DNA of 64,000 nucleotides from Aeromonas piscicola (GTDB taxonomy: Bacteria > Pseudomonadota > Gammaproteobacteria > Enterobacterales > Aeromonadaceae): the NCBI RefSeq assembly GCF_000820005.1, contig NZ_CDBL01000073.1:1-64000 (forward strand), in the 5' to 3' direction. Numbering within the stretch: position 1 is the stretch's first letter; the number at the start of each line of letters is the position of its first letter. Below are positions 46,651-56,984 of the stretch, piece after piece. The translations under genes were made by a program, and so were the position numbers. Below the pieces are notes generated by a model. The model did no database searches. It saw only the letters and a list, made by a program, of their open reading frames with translations, and was not told where the DNA came from.

Positions 46651-47268
46651 AAGTCATCCTCTCGACGCTACATCAGGAGTAGGCCCCAGCGCAGGGGCGA
46701 GGCCAGCTCTGAACCTCAGTGATAATTGTTGTTCAAGAGTCTGATGTTGGAGAGATTTTTTATATTGCAACCAGACCAGGGAGACACTTGGCACTGATTG
46801 TGCAGCCTCCTATGGGGGCTAGGTGTGAGGCGAAGGGTGGAAACGAGGAAAAGGCTCCTGGCCGTGGTACGGTTTTGCCCAAATAAAAGGCAGTTGAATG
46901 AGCGCTGCCATGAGCACGATATTGACGGAACGACAGCTGATAATAAATATCATTGGCAAGTCTATTCTTGTTGTTTACATATATGATCACAAATAATAAA
47001 GGTATATTTTATCGACCTCTTTCTTTTCTGGCGATCACTCATGGCTGATAACATCAGTGGCCTGGAAAATAGTATGACAACGCTTTCATTCTGATTATTT
47101 AACATCGCGAATTAACGAATGATTTTTATGTTGTTAATTCATAAAATCACAAAAATAACCCTTTGTGGGTATTTTGTTGGTTCATTGCAGTGTTGGCTAA
47201 CTACATGCTGCATATGGTTTTTTTAAATTAATGATGATGAGTTATATATCTGGATAATGTCCCGCAGC
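46651..47268. other. AT-rich intergenic region between the che and hyb operons
   Basis: About 618 bases that must contain the divergent cheY promoter. Rich in A/T from 46890 to 47260. I see no credible gene; reading frames here lack ribosome sites. It ends at the FNR box of the hyb promoter. Confidence 0.6.
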
Positions 47269-47310
47269 TTGATGGAGATCAACACGGGAGGAGAGGGGAG
47301 TCCTTAGCAT
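47269..47310 (+). promoter_or_regulatory. FNR-dependent class II promoter of hybO
   Basis: TTGATGGAGATCAA (47269-47282) is a perfect FNR/Anr box (TTGAT-N4-ATCAA). A -10 like TAGCAT lies at 47305-47310. A start near 47317 would put the box centre at -41.5, the exact class II position. No good -35 is present, as expected when FNR replaces it. This predicts anaerobic induction of the hydrogenase. Confidence 0.83.
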
Positions 47311-47362
47311 TTCCGCTATTAAGCATTTATCAAACAAGTGCTCACTAACGGGAATAAGAAGA

Positions 47363-48496
47363 ATGGTCGAGGATAATTTTTTATCGGCTCATGGAATTAA
47401 TCGCCGTGACTTTATGAAATTGTGCGCCGGGATGGCCGCAACCCTGGGATTAAGCCAGAATGCCGTGGCCAAGATGGCCATGGCGCTCACCAGCCCCGAG
47501 CGGCCACCGGTGATCTGGATTGGCGCGCAGGAGTGCACGGGTTGCACCGAGTCACTGCTGCGCTCAACCCACCCCACCATAGAAAACCTGATCCTCAACA
47601 CCATTTCGCTGGAGTACCACGAGGTGCTCTCGGCGGCCTTTGGCCATCAGGCGGAAGAGAACAAGCGCAACGCCATCGAGCGCTACAAGGGCAAGTATGT
47701 GCTGGTGGTGGACGGCTCCATTCCATTGAAAGATGGTGGCGTCTACTGCATGGTGGCCGGTGAACCCATCGTCGACCACATTCGCCGCGCCGCCGCCGAT
47801 GCCGCTGCCGTCATCGCCATCGGTTCCTGCTCTGCCTGGGGCGGCGTGCCCGCCAGCGGTGGCAACCCGACCGGCGCCGTCAGCCTGGAAGAGGCCCTCG
47901 GCAACATCGGCACCCCCATCATCAATATCCCGGGTTGCCCGCCCAATCCCCACAACTTCCTCACCACGGTCGCTTACTACATCACCTACGGCAAGTTGCC
48001 GGCGCTGGATAGCAAGAAGCGTCCGTTGTTTGCCTACGAGCGCCTCATCCATGAGAACTGCGAGCGCCGCCCGCACTTCGATGCGGGACGTTTTGCCAAG
48101 GAGTTCGGTGACGAGGGCCACCGTCAGGGCTGGTGTCTCTACCATCTTGGCTGCAAGGGGCCTGAGACCTATGGCAACTGCTCGACCCTGGAGTTCTGCG
48201 ACGTGGGCGGCGGCATCTGGCCGGTGGGCATAGGCCACCCATGCTATGGCTGCAACGAGCAGGGGGTCGGTTTCAGCAAGGGGATTTTCCAGCTCGCCAA
48301 GGTCGAGAATCCGACCCCGCGGGTGGAGAAACCCGATGTTGCCATTCAGGAGGGGGGGCACATGTCGCCCACCGCCACCGGCCTCATCGGCGGTGCCCTC
48401 GGGGTATTGGTCGGGGTGAGCCTGATGACGGTGCGTGAACTCGGTCGCCAGCAGAAGCGCCACGAAGCCGGGCAGCACCCATCACGGGAGGAGTGA
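47363..48496 (+). CDS. hybO: Hydrogenase-2 small subunit
   Basis: 377 residues. Twin-arginine signal [12 protein letters not shown] exports the folded dimer. Fe-S ligands start with [14 protein letters not shown]-terminal membrane helix at about 340-358 ([16 protein letters not shown]) anchors it on the periplasmic face. It carries electrons from the NiFe site of HybC. Length and features match E. coli HybO (372). First gene of hybOABCDE. Confidence 0.96.
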   Translation: MVEDNFLSAHGINRRDFMKLCAGMAATLGLSQNAVAKMAMALTSPERPPVIWIGAQECTGCTESLLRSTHPTIENLILNTISLEYHEVLSAAFGHQAEENKRNAIERYKGKYVLVVDGSIPLKDGGVYCMVAGEPIVDHIRRAAADAAAVIAIGSCSAWGGVPASGGNPTGAVSLEEALGNIGTPIINIPGCPPNPHNFLTTVAYYITYGKLPALDSKKRPLFAYERLIHENCERRPHFDAGRFAKEFGDEGHRQGWCLYHLGCKGPETYGNCSTLEFCDVGGGIWPVGIGHPCYGCNEQGVGFSKGIFQLAKVENPTPRVEKPDVAIQEGGHMSPTATGLIGGALGVLVGVSLMTVRELGRQQKRHEAGQHPSREE

Positions 48497-48498
48497 CC

Positions 48499-49542
48499 GT
48501 GAACAGACGCAATTTCCTCAAGTTTGCCTCCGCCAGCGCGCTGGCAGCAGGGGCCGCCGTGCCCGGCAGCGCCATGGCGGCGGCCAAGAACAAGCCGCCC
48601 ATTCCCGGATCGCTTGGCATGTTGTACGACTCCACCCTCTGCGTCGGCTGTCAGGCCTGCGTGGCGGAGTGTCAGCGCCTGAACGGCAACCCGGCCAACC
48701 CGGCGGGGGAGCAGACCTGGTCCAACAACGACAAGCTGACGCCCTACACCAACAACATCATTCAGGTGTGGAAGAGCGGCACGGGTGAGCACAAGGATCA
48801 GCTGGTGGATGGCTATGCCTACATCAAGAAGCAGTGCATGCACTGTGTCGATCCCAACTGCGTCTCCGTCTGTCCGGTGCAGGCTCTTAAAAAAGATCCC
48901 AAGACCGGCATAGTCCATTACGACCCGAGCGTCTGTACCGGCTGCCGCTACTGCATGGTGGGCTGCCCGTTCGATGTGCCCAAATATGACTACGACAACC
49001 CGTTAGGGGCCATCCACAAGTGCGAGCTCTGCAACCAGCAGGGGCTTGAGCGGATCAATCAGGGCAAGTTGCCCGGTTGTGTCGAGGTGTGCCCGACCGG
49101 CGCCGTCATCTTCGGCAGCCGCGAGGATCTGATGGCCGAGGCCAAGCGCCGTCTGCTGGCGAGCCCGGGCAGCGAGTATGCCTATCCGCGCCAGACCCTC
49201 ACTGCGGGCGACCCTTATCTGCATGAAGTGCCGAGCTACCAGCCCTACGTCTATGGCGAGAAAGAGGGCGGTGGCACCCAGGTGCTGGTACTGGCCGGAG
49301 TGCCTTACACCAAGCTCGACATGCCGGATCTGCCGGAGCTCTCCTCAGGGGCGCGCTCGGAGCATATCCAGCACACCCTCTACAAGGGGATGGTGCTGCC
49401 CATGGTGGTGCTGACCGGCCTCTCGGTACTCATTCGCCGCAACGCCAAGAAGCACGATCAAGCGCACCCTCATGACGAGGACCATGCGCCGGGGCAGGGC
49501 AAAGAGCCGGGTTCTGACAAGGGAGGCAAGGATCATGAGTAA
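48499..49542 (+). CDS. hybA: Hydrogenase-2 iron-sulfur subunit HybA
   Basis: 347 residues from GTG 48499, preceded by GGAGGAG; the frame could also start at GTG 48493. Tat-type [10 protein letters not shown] signal. Four [4Fe-4S] clusters from cysteine clusters such as [11 protein letters not shown] and [10 protein letters not shown]-terminal membrane helix (about 300-320) and a His/Asp-rich tail. Passes electrons to HybB. Length close to E. coli HybA (328). Confidence 0.95.
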   Translation: MNRRNFLKFASASALAAGAAVPGSAMAAAKNKPPIPGSLGMLYDSTLCVGCQACVAECQRLNGNPANPAGEQTWSNNDKLTPYTNNIIQVWKSGTGEHKDQLVDGYAYIKKQCMHCVDPNCVSVCPVQALKKDPKTGIVHYDPSVCTGCRYCMVGCPFDVPKYDYDNPLGAIHKCELCNQQGLERINQGKLPGCVEVCPTGAVIFGSREDLMAEAKRRLLASPGSEYAYPRQTLTAGDPYLHEVPSYQPYVYGEKEGGGTQVLVLAGVPYTKLDMPDLPELSSGARSEHIQHTLYKGMVLPMVVLTGLSVLIRRNAKKHDQAHPHDEDHAPGQGKEPGSDKGGKDHE

Positions 49543-50722
49543 CCACAAGGCACATCCGCTCGGTGGCAAGCTGGTCAGCTGGCCCGTCATAGTGCTGGCG
49601 CCCTTCGTCATCCTGTGCGGCATGCTGATCCTCAAACGCCTCATCTTCGGGCTGGGCTCGGTCACCGATCTCAACGGGGGTTATCCCTGGGGGCTGTGGA
49701 TCTCGTTTGATCTGCTGATCGGTACCGGTTTCGCCTGCGGCGGCTGGGCACTGGCCTGGGCCGTCTACGTCTTCAATCGGGGCGAGTATCACCCCCTGGT
49801 GCGACCGGCCCTGCTGGCGAGTCTGTTCGGCTATTCGCTGGGCGGCCTTTCCATCACCATAGACGTAGGCCGTTACTGGAACCTGCCTTACTTCTACATT
49901 CCGGGTTTCTTCAACACCTCCTCTGTGCTGTTCGAGACGGCGGTCTGCATGACCATCTATATCGGGGTGATGGCGCTGGAGTTCGCGCCCGTGCTGTTGG
50001 AGAAGTTCGGCTGGAAGACTTCCATGGCCCGGCTCAACAAGATCATGTTCTTCATCCTGGCGCTGGGGGCCCTGCTGCCCACCATGCACCAGTCCTCCAT
50101 GGGATCCTTGATGATAGTGGCGGGGGAGAAGATCCATCCGCTCTGGCAAAGCTACGAGCTGCTGCCTGTCTTCTCCTTGTTGACCGCCTTCATCATGGGT
50201 TTCTCCATCGTAGTGTTTGAGGGATCTCTGGTGCAGGCGGGGCTGGCGGGACGGGGGCCCAACGAGAAGTCGCTGTTCTACAAGCTGACCCAGGTGATCG
50301 ACATCTTCCTGATCCTGTTTGTGGCGCTGCGCTTTGCCGAGATCGTCATCAACGACAAGTCGGCCTATCTCTCCGAGTTCAACCGCTACGCCGTCATGTT
50401 CTGGAGCGAGATTGCGCTGATGATATTCCCGCTGCTGGTGTTCCACTGGGACAAGAGCCGCCGCGATTCGCGCATGTTGTTCCTGGGGGCCCTCAGCATG
50501 CTGCTGGGCGCAGCCCTCTGGCGACTGGATTACTCCCTGCTCGCCTTCAACCCCGGCAATGGCTACCACTACTTCCCCTCCGCGGCGGAAGTGCTGATCT
50601 CCCTTGGCTTCGTCGCCATCGAGGTCTGTGCCTATTTGCTGCTGATCCGGCTGCTGCCGGTACTGCCATCACTTGAACGTGTTCACCAAGATTATCAGGC
50701 CCGAGGGAAAGCCAACGTATGA
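49535..50722 (+). CDS. hybB: Hydrogenase-2 membrane subunit HybB (NrfD family)
   Basis: 395 residues with ten hydrophobic helices. No heme ligands seen, as for the NrfD family. It passes electrons from HybA to the quinone pool and in E. coli couples to proton movement. ATG overlaps the hybA stop by 8 bases. The stretch [20 protein letters not shown] matches the family. Confidence 0.95.
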   Translation: MSNHKAHPLGGKLVSWPVIVLAPFVILCGMLILKRLIFGLGSVTDLNGGYPWGLWISFDLLIGTGFACGGWALAWAVYVFNRGEYHPLVRPALLASLFGYSLGGLSITIDVGRYWNLPYFYIPGFFNTSSVLFETAVCMTIYIGVMALEFAPVLLEKFGWKTSMARLNKIMFFILALGALLPTMHQSSMGSLMIVAGEKIHPLWQSYELLPVFSLLTAFIMGFSIVVFEGSLVQAGLAGRGPNEKSLFYKLTQVIDIFLILFVALRFAEIVINDKSAYLSEFNRYAVMFWSEIALMIFPLLVFHWDKSRRDSRMLFLGALSMLLGAALWRLDYSLLAFNPGNGYHYFPSAAEVLISLGFVAIEVCAYLLLIRLLPVLPSLERVHQDYQARGKANV

Positions 50723-52422
50723 GCCAACGTATCACCATAGACCCCATCACCCGCATTGAGGGGCACCTGCGTATCGACTGCGAAATCGAAGGCGGCATAG
50801 TCACCAAGGCCTGGTCGTCCGGCACCATGTGGCGCGGGATGGAGGAGATCGTCAAGGGCAACGACCCGCGCGATGCCTGGATGATAGTGCAGCGCATCTG
50901 CGGGGTATGTACCTCCATTCATGCCATCGCCTCGGTGCGGGCGGTGGAGAACGCCATCGGTGCCAAGGTGCCGGTCAATGCCCAGTACATCCGCAACCTC
51001 ATTATCGCGGCCCACAACATCCACGATCACATAGTCCACTTCTACCAGCTCTCGGCGCTGGACTGGGTGGACATCACGGCGGCGCTTGAGGCCAATCCGC
51101 AAAAGGCGGCGGACATCCTCAAGGGGGTCTCTACCTGGTCCCTCAACAGCGCCGAAGAGCTGACCAAGGTGCAGGACAAGATCCGCGCTTTGGTGGCCAG
51201 CGGCCAGCTCGGCATCTTTGCCAACGGTTACTGGGGTCACAAGGAGATGAAGCTGAGCCCGGAGGTGAACCTCATCGCCGTGGCTCACTACCTGCAGGCG
51301 CTGGAGTGCCAGCGCGATGCCAACCGCATCGTCGCCATCCTGGGTGGCAAGACGCCCCACATCCAGAACCTGGCGGTGGGCGGGGTGGCCAACCCCATCA
51401 ACCTGGATGCGCCAAGCGTGCTCAACCTGGAACGGCTGCTCTATGTGAAGAGCTTCATCGACCGGCTCGGCGAGTTCATCGAGCAGGTCTACAAGGTGGA
51501 TGCCGCCATCATAGCCGCTCACTATCCCGAGTGGCTGGCGCTGGGGCAGGGGGCCAAGCACTATCTGAGCGTGCCCGAGCTTCCTACCGATGCCGACGGC
51601 GGCAGCTTCCTGATGCCGGGCGGTTATATCGAGAATGGCAATCTGGCCGGCTATCGCCCCATAGAGAGTCATCAGGATGCCTGGCTGATGGATGGCATCG
51701 CCGAGAGCAACAAGCACGCCTGGTACAAGGATGACGAGCCGCTCAAGCCGTGGGAAGGGAAAACCGAGCCCAACTACACCGGCTGGCAGGATGACGGCAA
51801 GTACTCCTGGGTCAAATCCCCCACCTTCTACGGCAAGGTGGTGGAGGTGGGGCCGCTCGCAGACTTGCTGGTGAAGCTCGCCGCCAAGCACCCGGAGACG
51901 GTGGCTCACTTCGATCAGCTGAACGGCATCTACAAGGCGCTCACCGGCTCTGCCATCAAGACCGAACAGCTGCACTCCACCATGGGCCGCATCATTGGCC
52001 GCGCGGTGCGCTGCTGCGTGCTGAAAGACACCCTGGCGCACCAGTGGAAGGCGCTTGTCGACAACATCGGCAAGGGGGACTTCACCGCCTACATCAAGGC
52101 CGAGATCCCGGCGGACAAGGAGTTTCGCGGGGTGGGTTTTGAAGAGGCGCCGCGCGGCATGCTCTCCCACTGGATCGTCATCAAGGAGGGCAAGATCGCC
52201 AACTATCAGGCGGTGGTGCCGTCGACCTGGAACTCGGGTCCGCGCAACTTCAATGACGAGCCCGGTCCCTACGAGCAGGCACTGGTGGGCACGCCGGTGG
52301 CGGATCCGGCCAAACCGCTGGAGGTGGTGCGTACCATCCACTCGTTCGACCCCTGCATGTCCTGCGCGGTCCACGTGGTGGATACCCAGAATGGCGAAGT
52401 GACTCAGGTGAAGGTGCTGTGA
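50719..52422 (+). CDS. hybC: Hydrogenase-2 large subunit (NiFe catalytic)
   Basis: 567 residues, the same length as E. coli HybC. NiFe-site cysteines: RICGVCTSIHA (N-terminal) and DPCMSCAVH (C-terminal). About 15 residues after that His (VVDTQNGEVTQVKVL) are the peptide removed by HybD once Ni is in place. Start overlaps hybB by 4 bases. Confidence 0.98.
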   Translation: MSQRITIDPITRIEGHLRIDCEIEGGIVTKAWSSGTMWRGMEEIVKGNDPRDAWMIVQRICGVCTSIHAIASVRAVENAIGAKVPVNAQYIRNLIIAAHNIHDHIVHFYQLSALDWVDITAALEANPQKAADILKGVSTWSLNSAEELTKVQDKIRALVASGQLGIFANGYWGHKEMKLSPEVNLIAVAHYLQALECQRDANRIVAILGGKTPHIQNLAVGGVANPINLDAPSVLNLERLLYVKSFIDRLGEFIEQVYKVDAAIIAAHYPEWLALGQGAKHYLSVPELPTDADGGSFLMPGGYIENGNLAGYRPIESHQDAWLMDGIAESNKHAWYKDDEPLKPWEGKTEPNYTGWQDDGKYSWVKSPTFYGKVVEVGPLADLLVKLAAKHPETVAHFDQLNGIYKALTGSAIKTEQLHSTMGRIIGRAVRCCVLKDTLAHQWKALVDNIGKGDFTAYIKAEIPADKEFRGVGFEEAPRGMLSHWIVIKEGKIANYQAVVPSTWNSGPRNFNDEPGPYEQALVGTPVADPAKPLEVVRTIHSFDPCMSCAVHVVDTQNGEVTQVKVL

Positions 52423-52952
52423 TGAACACCCTGATCCTGGGAGTGGGCAACCTGCTGTTGAGCGATGAGGCGGTGGGGGTACGCCTCGTCGAAGCGCTGG
52501 GGCGCGAATACCGTTTCGCCCCCGGCATCGAACTGCTGGACGGCGGCACCGCCGGCATGGAGCTGCTGGAAGCCATGGCCAGTCGTGACCACATCATACT
52601 GGCGGATGCGGTGCGCAGCGGTAACCCGCCGGGCACAGTAGTGACCCTGAAGGATGAGGAGATCCCGACCCTGTTTGGCCGCAAGATCTCCCCGCACCAG
52701 CTGGGGCTGGCGGACGTGCTCTCGGCGCTGCACATGACGGGGGAGTCGCCAAAGCGACTCACCCTGATTGGCATTGAGCCTGAATCCCTCGAACCGCGCA
52801 TAGGCCTCACCCCAGTGGTGGCAGCGGCAATGGGGGAGGCGAAGGATCGGATTTTGACCCTGCTGGCCAGTGTTGGCGCCCCCGCCATTGCGCTCTCCGA
52901 TGCCGAGTGGGCCAAACAAGAACGGGAGGGCTTATGGCGCAGTCCCATTTAA
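52422..52952 (+). CDS. hybD: Hydrogenase-2 maturation endopeptidase
   Basis: 176 residues, peptidase family M52: ILGVGNLLLSDEAVGVRLVE (Glu is a nickel ligand), ELLDGGTAGMELL (Asp) and a conserved His near 92 (SPHQLGLADVLSAL). It removes the C-terminal tail of HybC. ATG overlaps the hybC TGA by 1 base; a GTG at 52419 is the alternative. Confidence 0.96.
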   Translation: MNTLILGVGNLLLSDEAVGVRLVEALGREYRFAPGIELLDGGTAGMELLEAMASRDHIILADAVRSGNPPGTVVTLKDEEIPTLFGRKISPHQLGLADVLSALHMTGESPKRLTLIGIEPESLEPRIGLTPVVAAAMGEAKDRILTLLASVGAPAIALSDAEWAKQEREGLWRSPI

Positions 52953-53461
52953 GCGAGCTTGATGCCGTGCAGGAACGTGTACAGGAGTTCATCGGCTTTG
53001 CCAGCAATCCTGCGCCTTTGCTGGTGGCCCAGTACGAGCGGATCGCCCGCGAAGAGATGCAAGGGCTGCCCTTCTATCACGCCACCATGCCTATTGTGGC
53101 CGAGTGCGTGTTGTTTGAAGAGCAGTGGCTCGGCTGCGTGCTCACCCCCTGGATGCTGAGCCTGGTGGTGTTGCCGGGGCCGGATCAGCTTTGGCCGGTG
53201 CGCAGCAGCAGCGATCGGCTCGCCCTGCAGCTCCCCTGCGGCAACATGACCTTTATGGTGGGTGAATTGCCCGAGACGGGGCAGTTGCTGGCCTGCTCCC
53301 TGATGTCACCGCTCGATCCCCATCTCGGGGCCGAGCAGGGGCGCTCACTGGTGAGCAGCACCCTCAAGATGCTGCACTCCTTGCCGCTGCATCAAGGTGC
53401 CGTCGGCGTGGATCTGGGGCGCAGACGGCTGTTTGGTGCTCGTCGTGGCCAACCGGCATAG
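52934..53461 (+). CDS. hybE: Hydrogenase maturation chaperone HybE
   Basis: 175 residues from ATG 52934 with GGGAGGGC upstream. HybE family, which binds the small subunit and holds it back from Tat export until it is mature. GLPFYHATMPIVAECVLFEEQWLG and VLTPWMLSLVVLPGP are the family signature. Overlaps hybD by 19 bases. Last hyb gene before the ABC importer. Confidence 0.94.
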   Translation: MAQSHLSELDAVQERVQEFIGFASNPAPLLVAQYERIAREEMQGLPFYHATMPIVAECVLFEEQWLGCVLTPWMLSLVVLPGPDQLWPVRSSSDRLALQLPCGNMTFMVGELPETGQLLACSLMSPLDPHLGAEQGRSLVSSTLKMLHSLPLHQGAVGVDLGRRRLFGARRGQPA

Positions 53462-53576
53462 CCGCTAGGTTTCACGCGAAATCAAGTTTAGAATAGGGGC
53501 CCGTTTTGGCCCCTCACTCGCTTCTTCGTTTGACGTTTTTCTTCGAGGTGAGTGGTACAAACGAACAAGGAATCTT

Positions 53577-55184
53577 ATGACCATTCAATGCCATGGCCGC
53601 CGCAAGGGTGTGCCTGTCGTCGCGGCCACTTTGCTGGCCCTGTTCTCAAGCGGACTCTCTCACTCCGTACTGGCCGCCCAACCTGTGCCTGCCGAGCTCA
53701 AGCTCGCCATCGGCGCCGAACCCACCGAAGGGTTTGACCCCTTGCTTGGTTGGAGTCACGGCAGTTACCTGCTGCTGCACAGCCCGCTGCTCAAGCAAAA
53801 CGCGGACCTCAGCTGGCAGGATCTGCTCACCCAAGCGGTGACACCGAACAAGGATGGCAAGGGGTGGCTCATTACCCTCAAGCCCGGCCTGAAATTCTCC
53901 AATGGCGCGCCGCTCACCGCCGAGGATGTGGCATTTACCTACAACAGCGCAGCCAAGGGCGGCGGCAAGATCGACATGGGCAACTTTGTCTCGGCCAAAG
54001 TGGTCTCGCCCACCGAGGTCGCCATCGTCTTGAGCGCCCCCCAGAGCACCTTCGTCAATGTGCTGGGATCCTTGGGGATAGTGTCAAAGCACGATTACAA
54101 CGCCAAGACGTACGCTCAAAAGCCTGTCGGTGCCGGCCCTTACCGGCTGGTGAGCTTCCTGCCCGGTCAGCAACTGGTGGTGGAAGCGAACCCCTATTAC
54201 GCCGGTGGCAACAATGATTTCAAACGGCTGGTGTTTGTCTTTATCGATGAAGAGAGCGCCTATGCCGCCGCCCAGAGCAGCCAGCTCGATCTGGTGCGCA
54301 TTCCCCCGTCGCTGGCGCCCACCGTGCCTGCCTCGCTCAAGCTGTGGGTACGGCCGAGCGTGGAGAACCGCGGCATCGTCTTCCCGATCCCCCCTGCGGA
54401 CGGCAAGGATGCCAAGGGTTATCCCGTCGGCAACGACGTGACCTCGGATGTGGCGGTGCGCCGCGCCATCAACTACGCCATCGATCGCAAGCTGCTGGCC
54501 GATCAGCTGCTGGAAGGGCACGCCATCCCCGCTTACAGCGCGGTGGAAGGCTTGCCATGGCTAAACAAAGCCACCGCCTTCAAGGATGGGGATGCCGCCC
54601 ATGCCAACGCCCTGCTCGACGAGGCGGGCTGGAAGATGGGCAGTGACGGCATTCGCCACAAGGGCTCCCTGCGCGCCGCCTTTACTCTCTGGTACACCAG
54701 TGGCGACAGCACTCGCCGGGATCTGGCGGAAGCGGTGCGCGCCATGCTCAAACCCATCGGTCTGGAGGTGAGCCTCAAGTCCGGCAGCTGGGAGCAGGTG
54801 GAGCGCGAGATGCACGCCAATCCGGTGCTGATGGGGTGGGGGAGTCTGGATCCCATGGAGCTCTATCACCACTACCAGAGTGGTTCGGGTGGGGTGGAGT
54901 TCTACAACCCGGGCTACTACAGCAACCCTGTGGTGGATGGCCACCTCAAGCAGGCGCTGGATGCCCCCAACTGGCAGACGGCCGTGCCGTTCTGGCAGCA
55001 GGTGGAGTGGGATGGCAAGAGCGGCGCCGGGGTGCAGGGGGATGCCGCTTGGGCTTGGCTGCTCAATGTGCAGCACACGTATCTGGCCAACCGCTGTATC
55101 GACCTTGGCAAGGGGGCACCGGAAATTCACGGTAGCTGGTCCCTGCTCAACAACCTGCAGGATTGGCGGTGGACGTGCCGTTAA
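53577..55184 (+). CDS. Nickel/peptide-family ABC substrate-binding protein
   Basis: 535 residues, family 5 solute-binding protein. N-terminal signal peptide of about 33 residues (core VVAATLLALFSS). Lobes carry typical LTAEDVAFTYN and VGAGPYRLVSF motifs. Length is near NikA (524). It starts 115 bases after hybE on the same strand and is followed by two permeases and two ATPases, so it is probably the nickel-binding protein for hydrogenase; context, not residues, supports nickel. Confidence 0.88.
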   Translation: MTIQCHGRRKGVPVVAATLLALFSSGLSHSVLAAQPVPAELKLAIGAEPTEGFDPLLGWSHGSYLLLHSPLLKQNADLSWQDLLTQAVTPNKDGKGWLITLKPGLKFSNGAPLTAEDVAFTYNSAAKGGGKIDMGNFVSAKVVSPTEVAIVLSAPQSTFVNVLGSLGIVSKHDYNAKTYAQKPVGAGPYRLVSFLPGQQLVVEANPYYAGGNNDFKRLVFVFIDEESAYAAAQSSQLDLVRIPPSLAPTVPASLKLWVRPSVENRGIVFPIPPADGKDAKGYPVGNDVTSDVAVRRAINYAIDRKLLADQLLEGHAIPAYSAVEGLPWLNKATAFKDGDAAHANALLDEAGWKMGSDGIRHKGSLRAAFTLWYTSGDSTRRDLAEAVRAMLKPIGLEVSLKSGSWEQVEREMHANPVLMGWGSLDPMELYHHYQSGSGGVEFYNPGYYSNPVVDGHLKQALDAPNWQTAVPFWQQVEWDGKSGAGVQGDAAWAWLLNVQHTYLANRCIDLGKGAPEIHGSWSLLNNLQDWRWTCR

Positions 55185-56179
55185 GTTCGTCCTTGAGTCA
55201 TTCCGGTTATCTGTTGCTAAAAGCCCTGCTGCGTCTGGCAGGGCTCTTGTGTCTGGTCTCTGTCGCCACCTTTGTGCTGCTCAGCTACTCCCCCATTGAT
55301 CCCATCAAGGCCTATATCGGCAACGATCTGCTCCATGTGCCTCCGGAACAGTATGCCCGTATTGCCGCTCGCTGGGGGCTGGATCAGCCGTTGTGGCTGC
55401 GCTACTGGCACTGGTTTACCCAGGTGCTGCAGGGGGATCTCGGTTACTCCATGCTCTACAACGCGCCTGTGGCTCAGGTGGTCGGCAGCCGTTTTGCCGC
55501 CTCCTTCCTGCTGCTGGCGGGCGCCTGGTTGCTCTCAGGCTTTTTCGGCATTTTGCTGGGGCTGTGCGCCGGTCGCTATCTCAACCGCTGGCCCGATCGC
55601 CTTATTTGCCGCTTTGCTTACTTGCTCGCCTCCCTGCCTACTTTCTGGGTTGGTCTGTTGCTGCTTGCCCTGTTTGCGGTGCACTGGCCGCTGTTGCCGG
55701 TCTGCTGCGCCTGGACGCCGGGCCTCTCTGCCGATGAGGCGGACTGGCTGATGCTATTGCGCCATCTGCTGCTGCCGGTGATCACGCTTGCGCTGCTCGG
55801 GGTGGGCAACATTGCCCTGCATACCCGGGGGCGGGTGGCCGAGGTGCTGGAGAGCGACTTTATCCGCTACGCCCGCGCCCAGGGGGATGGCGGCTGGCCC
55901 ATGCTGCGCTTTCACGTGCTGCGCCATGCCCTGACCCCGGCGCTCTGCCTGCAGTTTGCCTCGCTGGGTGAGCTGATCGGCGGATCGCTGTTGGCGGAGA
56001 AGGTCTTCTCCTATCCGGGGCTTGGCCAGGCGACCGTGGATGCGGGGCTGCGGGGAGATATCCCCTTGCTGATGGGCATAGTGCTTTTTTGCACCCTGCT
56101 GGTCTTTATTGGCAACACTGTGGCCAGTGTGCTGCTGGCGCGAATCAATCGGGGTTGGGAGGGCGAGCATGCTGTTTAA
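55169..56179 (+). CDS. ABC permease, NikB type
   Basis: 336 residues from GTG 55169 (AGGA 6 bases upstream); TTG 55163 and GTG 55175 are alternatives. Six membrane helices with the permease loop HTRGRVAEVLESDFIRYARAQG and its EAA-like motif. Overlaps the binding protein's end by 16 bases. First of the permease pair. Confidence 0.86.
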   Translation: MDVPLSSSLSHSGYLLLKALLRLAGLLCLVSVATFVLLSYSPIDPIKAYIGNDLLHVPPEQYARIAARWGLDQPLWLRYWHWFTQVLQGDLGYSMLYNAPVAQVVGSRFAASFLLLAGAWLLSGFFGILLGLCAGRYLNRWPDRLICRFAYLLASLPTFWVGLLLLALFAVHWPLLPVCCAWTPGLSADEADWLMLLRHLLLPVITLALLGVGNIALHTRGRVAEVLESDFIRYARAQGDGGWPMLRFHVLRHALTPALCLQFASLGELIGGSLLAEKVFSYPGLGQATVDAGLRGDIPLLMGIVLFCTLLVFIGNTVASVLLARINRGWEGEHAV

Positions 56180-56984
56180 TCCGCTTCCCTCCATAGTGCG
56201 CCTCGGCGTAGCGCTGATAGGATTGGCGCTGCTGGCTGCTTACGGCTGGACCCTCTCCCATCAGGATGTGCCGATGGATCTGCTGGCGCGCCAGCAGCCC
56301 CCCTCGCTGGCCCACTGGTTCGGCACCGATCAGATGGGGCGGGATCTCTGGTTGCGGGCCTTTCAGGGTACCCTCACCAGTCTGGAGCTGGGGATCAGCA
56401 CGGCCCTGTGCAGTGGGCTGCTGGCCATGGTGGCGGCAAGCGTGTCGCTCATTCATCCCAGATGCGATGTGGCGGTGCGGCTGCTGATCGATGCCATGCT
56501 GGCGCTGCCCCATATGCTGCTGCTGATCCTGATCTGCTTTACCGTGGGGGGCGGCATGCGCGGAGTGATCCTGGCGGTGGCGCTCACCCACTGGCCCAAG
56601 CTGGCGCTGATCCTCTGCGCGGAGGCGCGGCGGATCGCCTGCAGCGACTACATGGTGCTGGCCCGCTGTCAGGGGATGGGGGCGCTGCGTCGCTGGCGCA
56701 CCCACCTGCTGCCGGGGCTGTTGCCCCAGTGGTTTATCGGTACCCTGCTGATGTTCCCCCATGCGGTGCTGCACAGCGCGGCTTTGAGCTTTCTCGGCTT
56801 TGGGCTGGCGGCCCACGAGGCCTCTCTTGGCCTGCTGCTGGCCGATGCCCTGCGTTATCTGGCCGGTGGCGGCTGGTGGCTGGCGCTCTTCCCGGGGCTG
56901 ATGTTGCTGCTGCTGGTACTGCTGTTTGATCAGGCTACTCGCGCCCTGCAGCAGTTGCTGTGGCACAGGAGTGAACCATGTTGA
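56169..56984 (+). CDS. ABC permease, NikC type
   Basis: 271 residues from ATG 56169 (GGGAGGGCGAGC upstream). About six membrane helices; inner-face coupling loop SDYMVLARCQGMGALRRW. Length near NikC (277). Overlaps the first permease by 11 bases and the ATPase by 7, so strictly co-translated. Confidence 0.88.
   Translation: MLFNPLPSIVRLGVALIGLALLAAYGWTLSHQDVPMDLLARQQPPSLAHWFGTDQMGRDLWLRAFQGTLTSLELGISTALCSGLLAMVAASVSLIHPRCDVAVRLLIDAMLALPHMLLLILICFTVGGGMRGVILAVALTHWPKLALILCAEARRIACSDYMVLARCQGMGALRRWRTHLLPGLLPQWFIGTLLMFPHAVLHSAALSFLGFGLAAHEASLGLLLADALRYLAGGGWWLALFPGLMLLLLVLLFDQATRALQQLLWHRSEPC

Noticed and set aside
46760-46990. 76-codon minus-strand frame upstream of cheY
   Set aside because: No ribosome site, no family features, AT-rich promoter region.
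53496-53513. GGGGCC/GGCCCC hairpin between hybE and the binding-protein gene
   Set aside because: Six-base stem without a T-run afterwards, so not a terminator; may be chance. The genes are probably one transcript.
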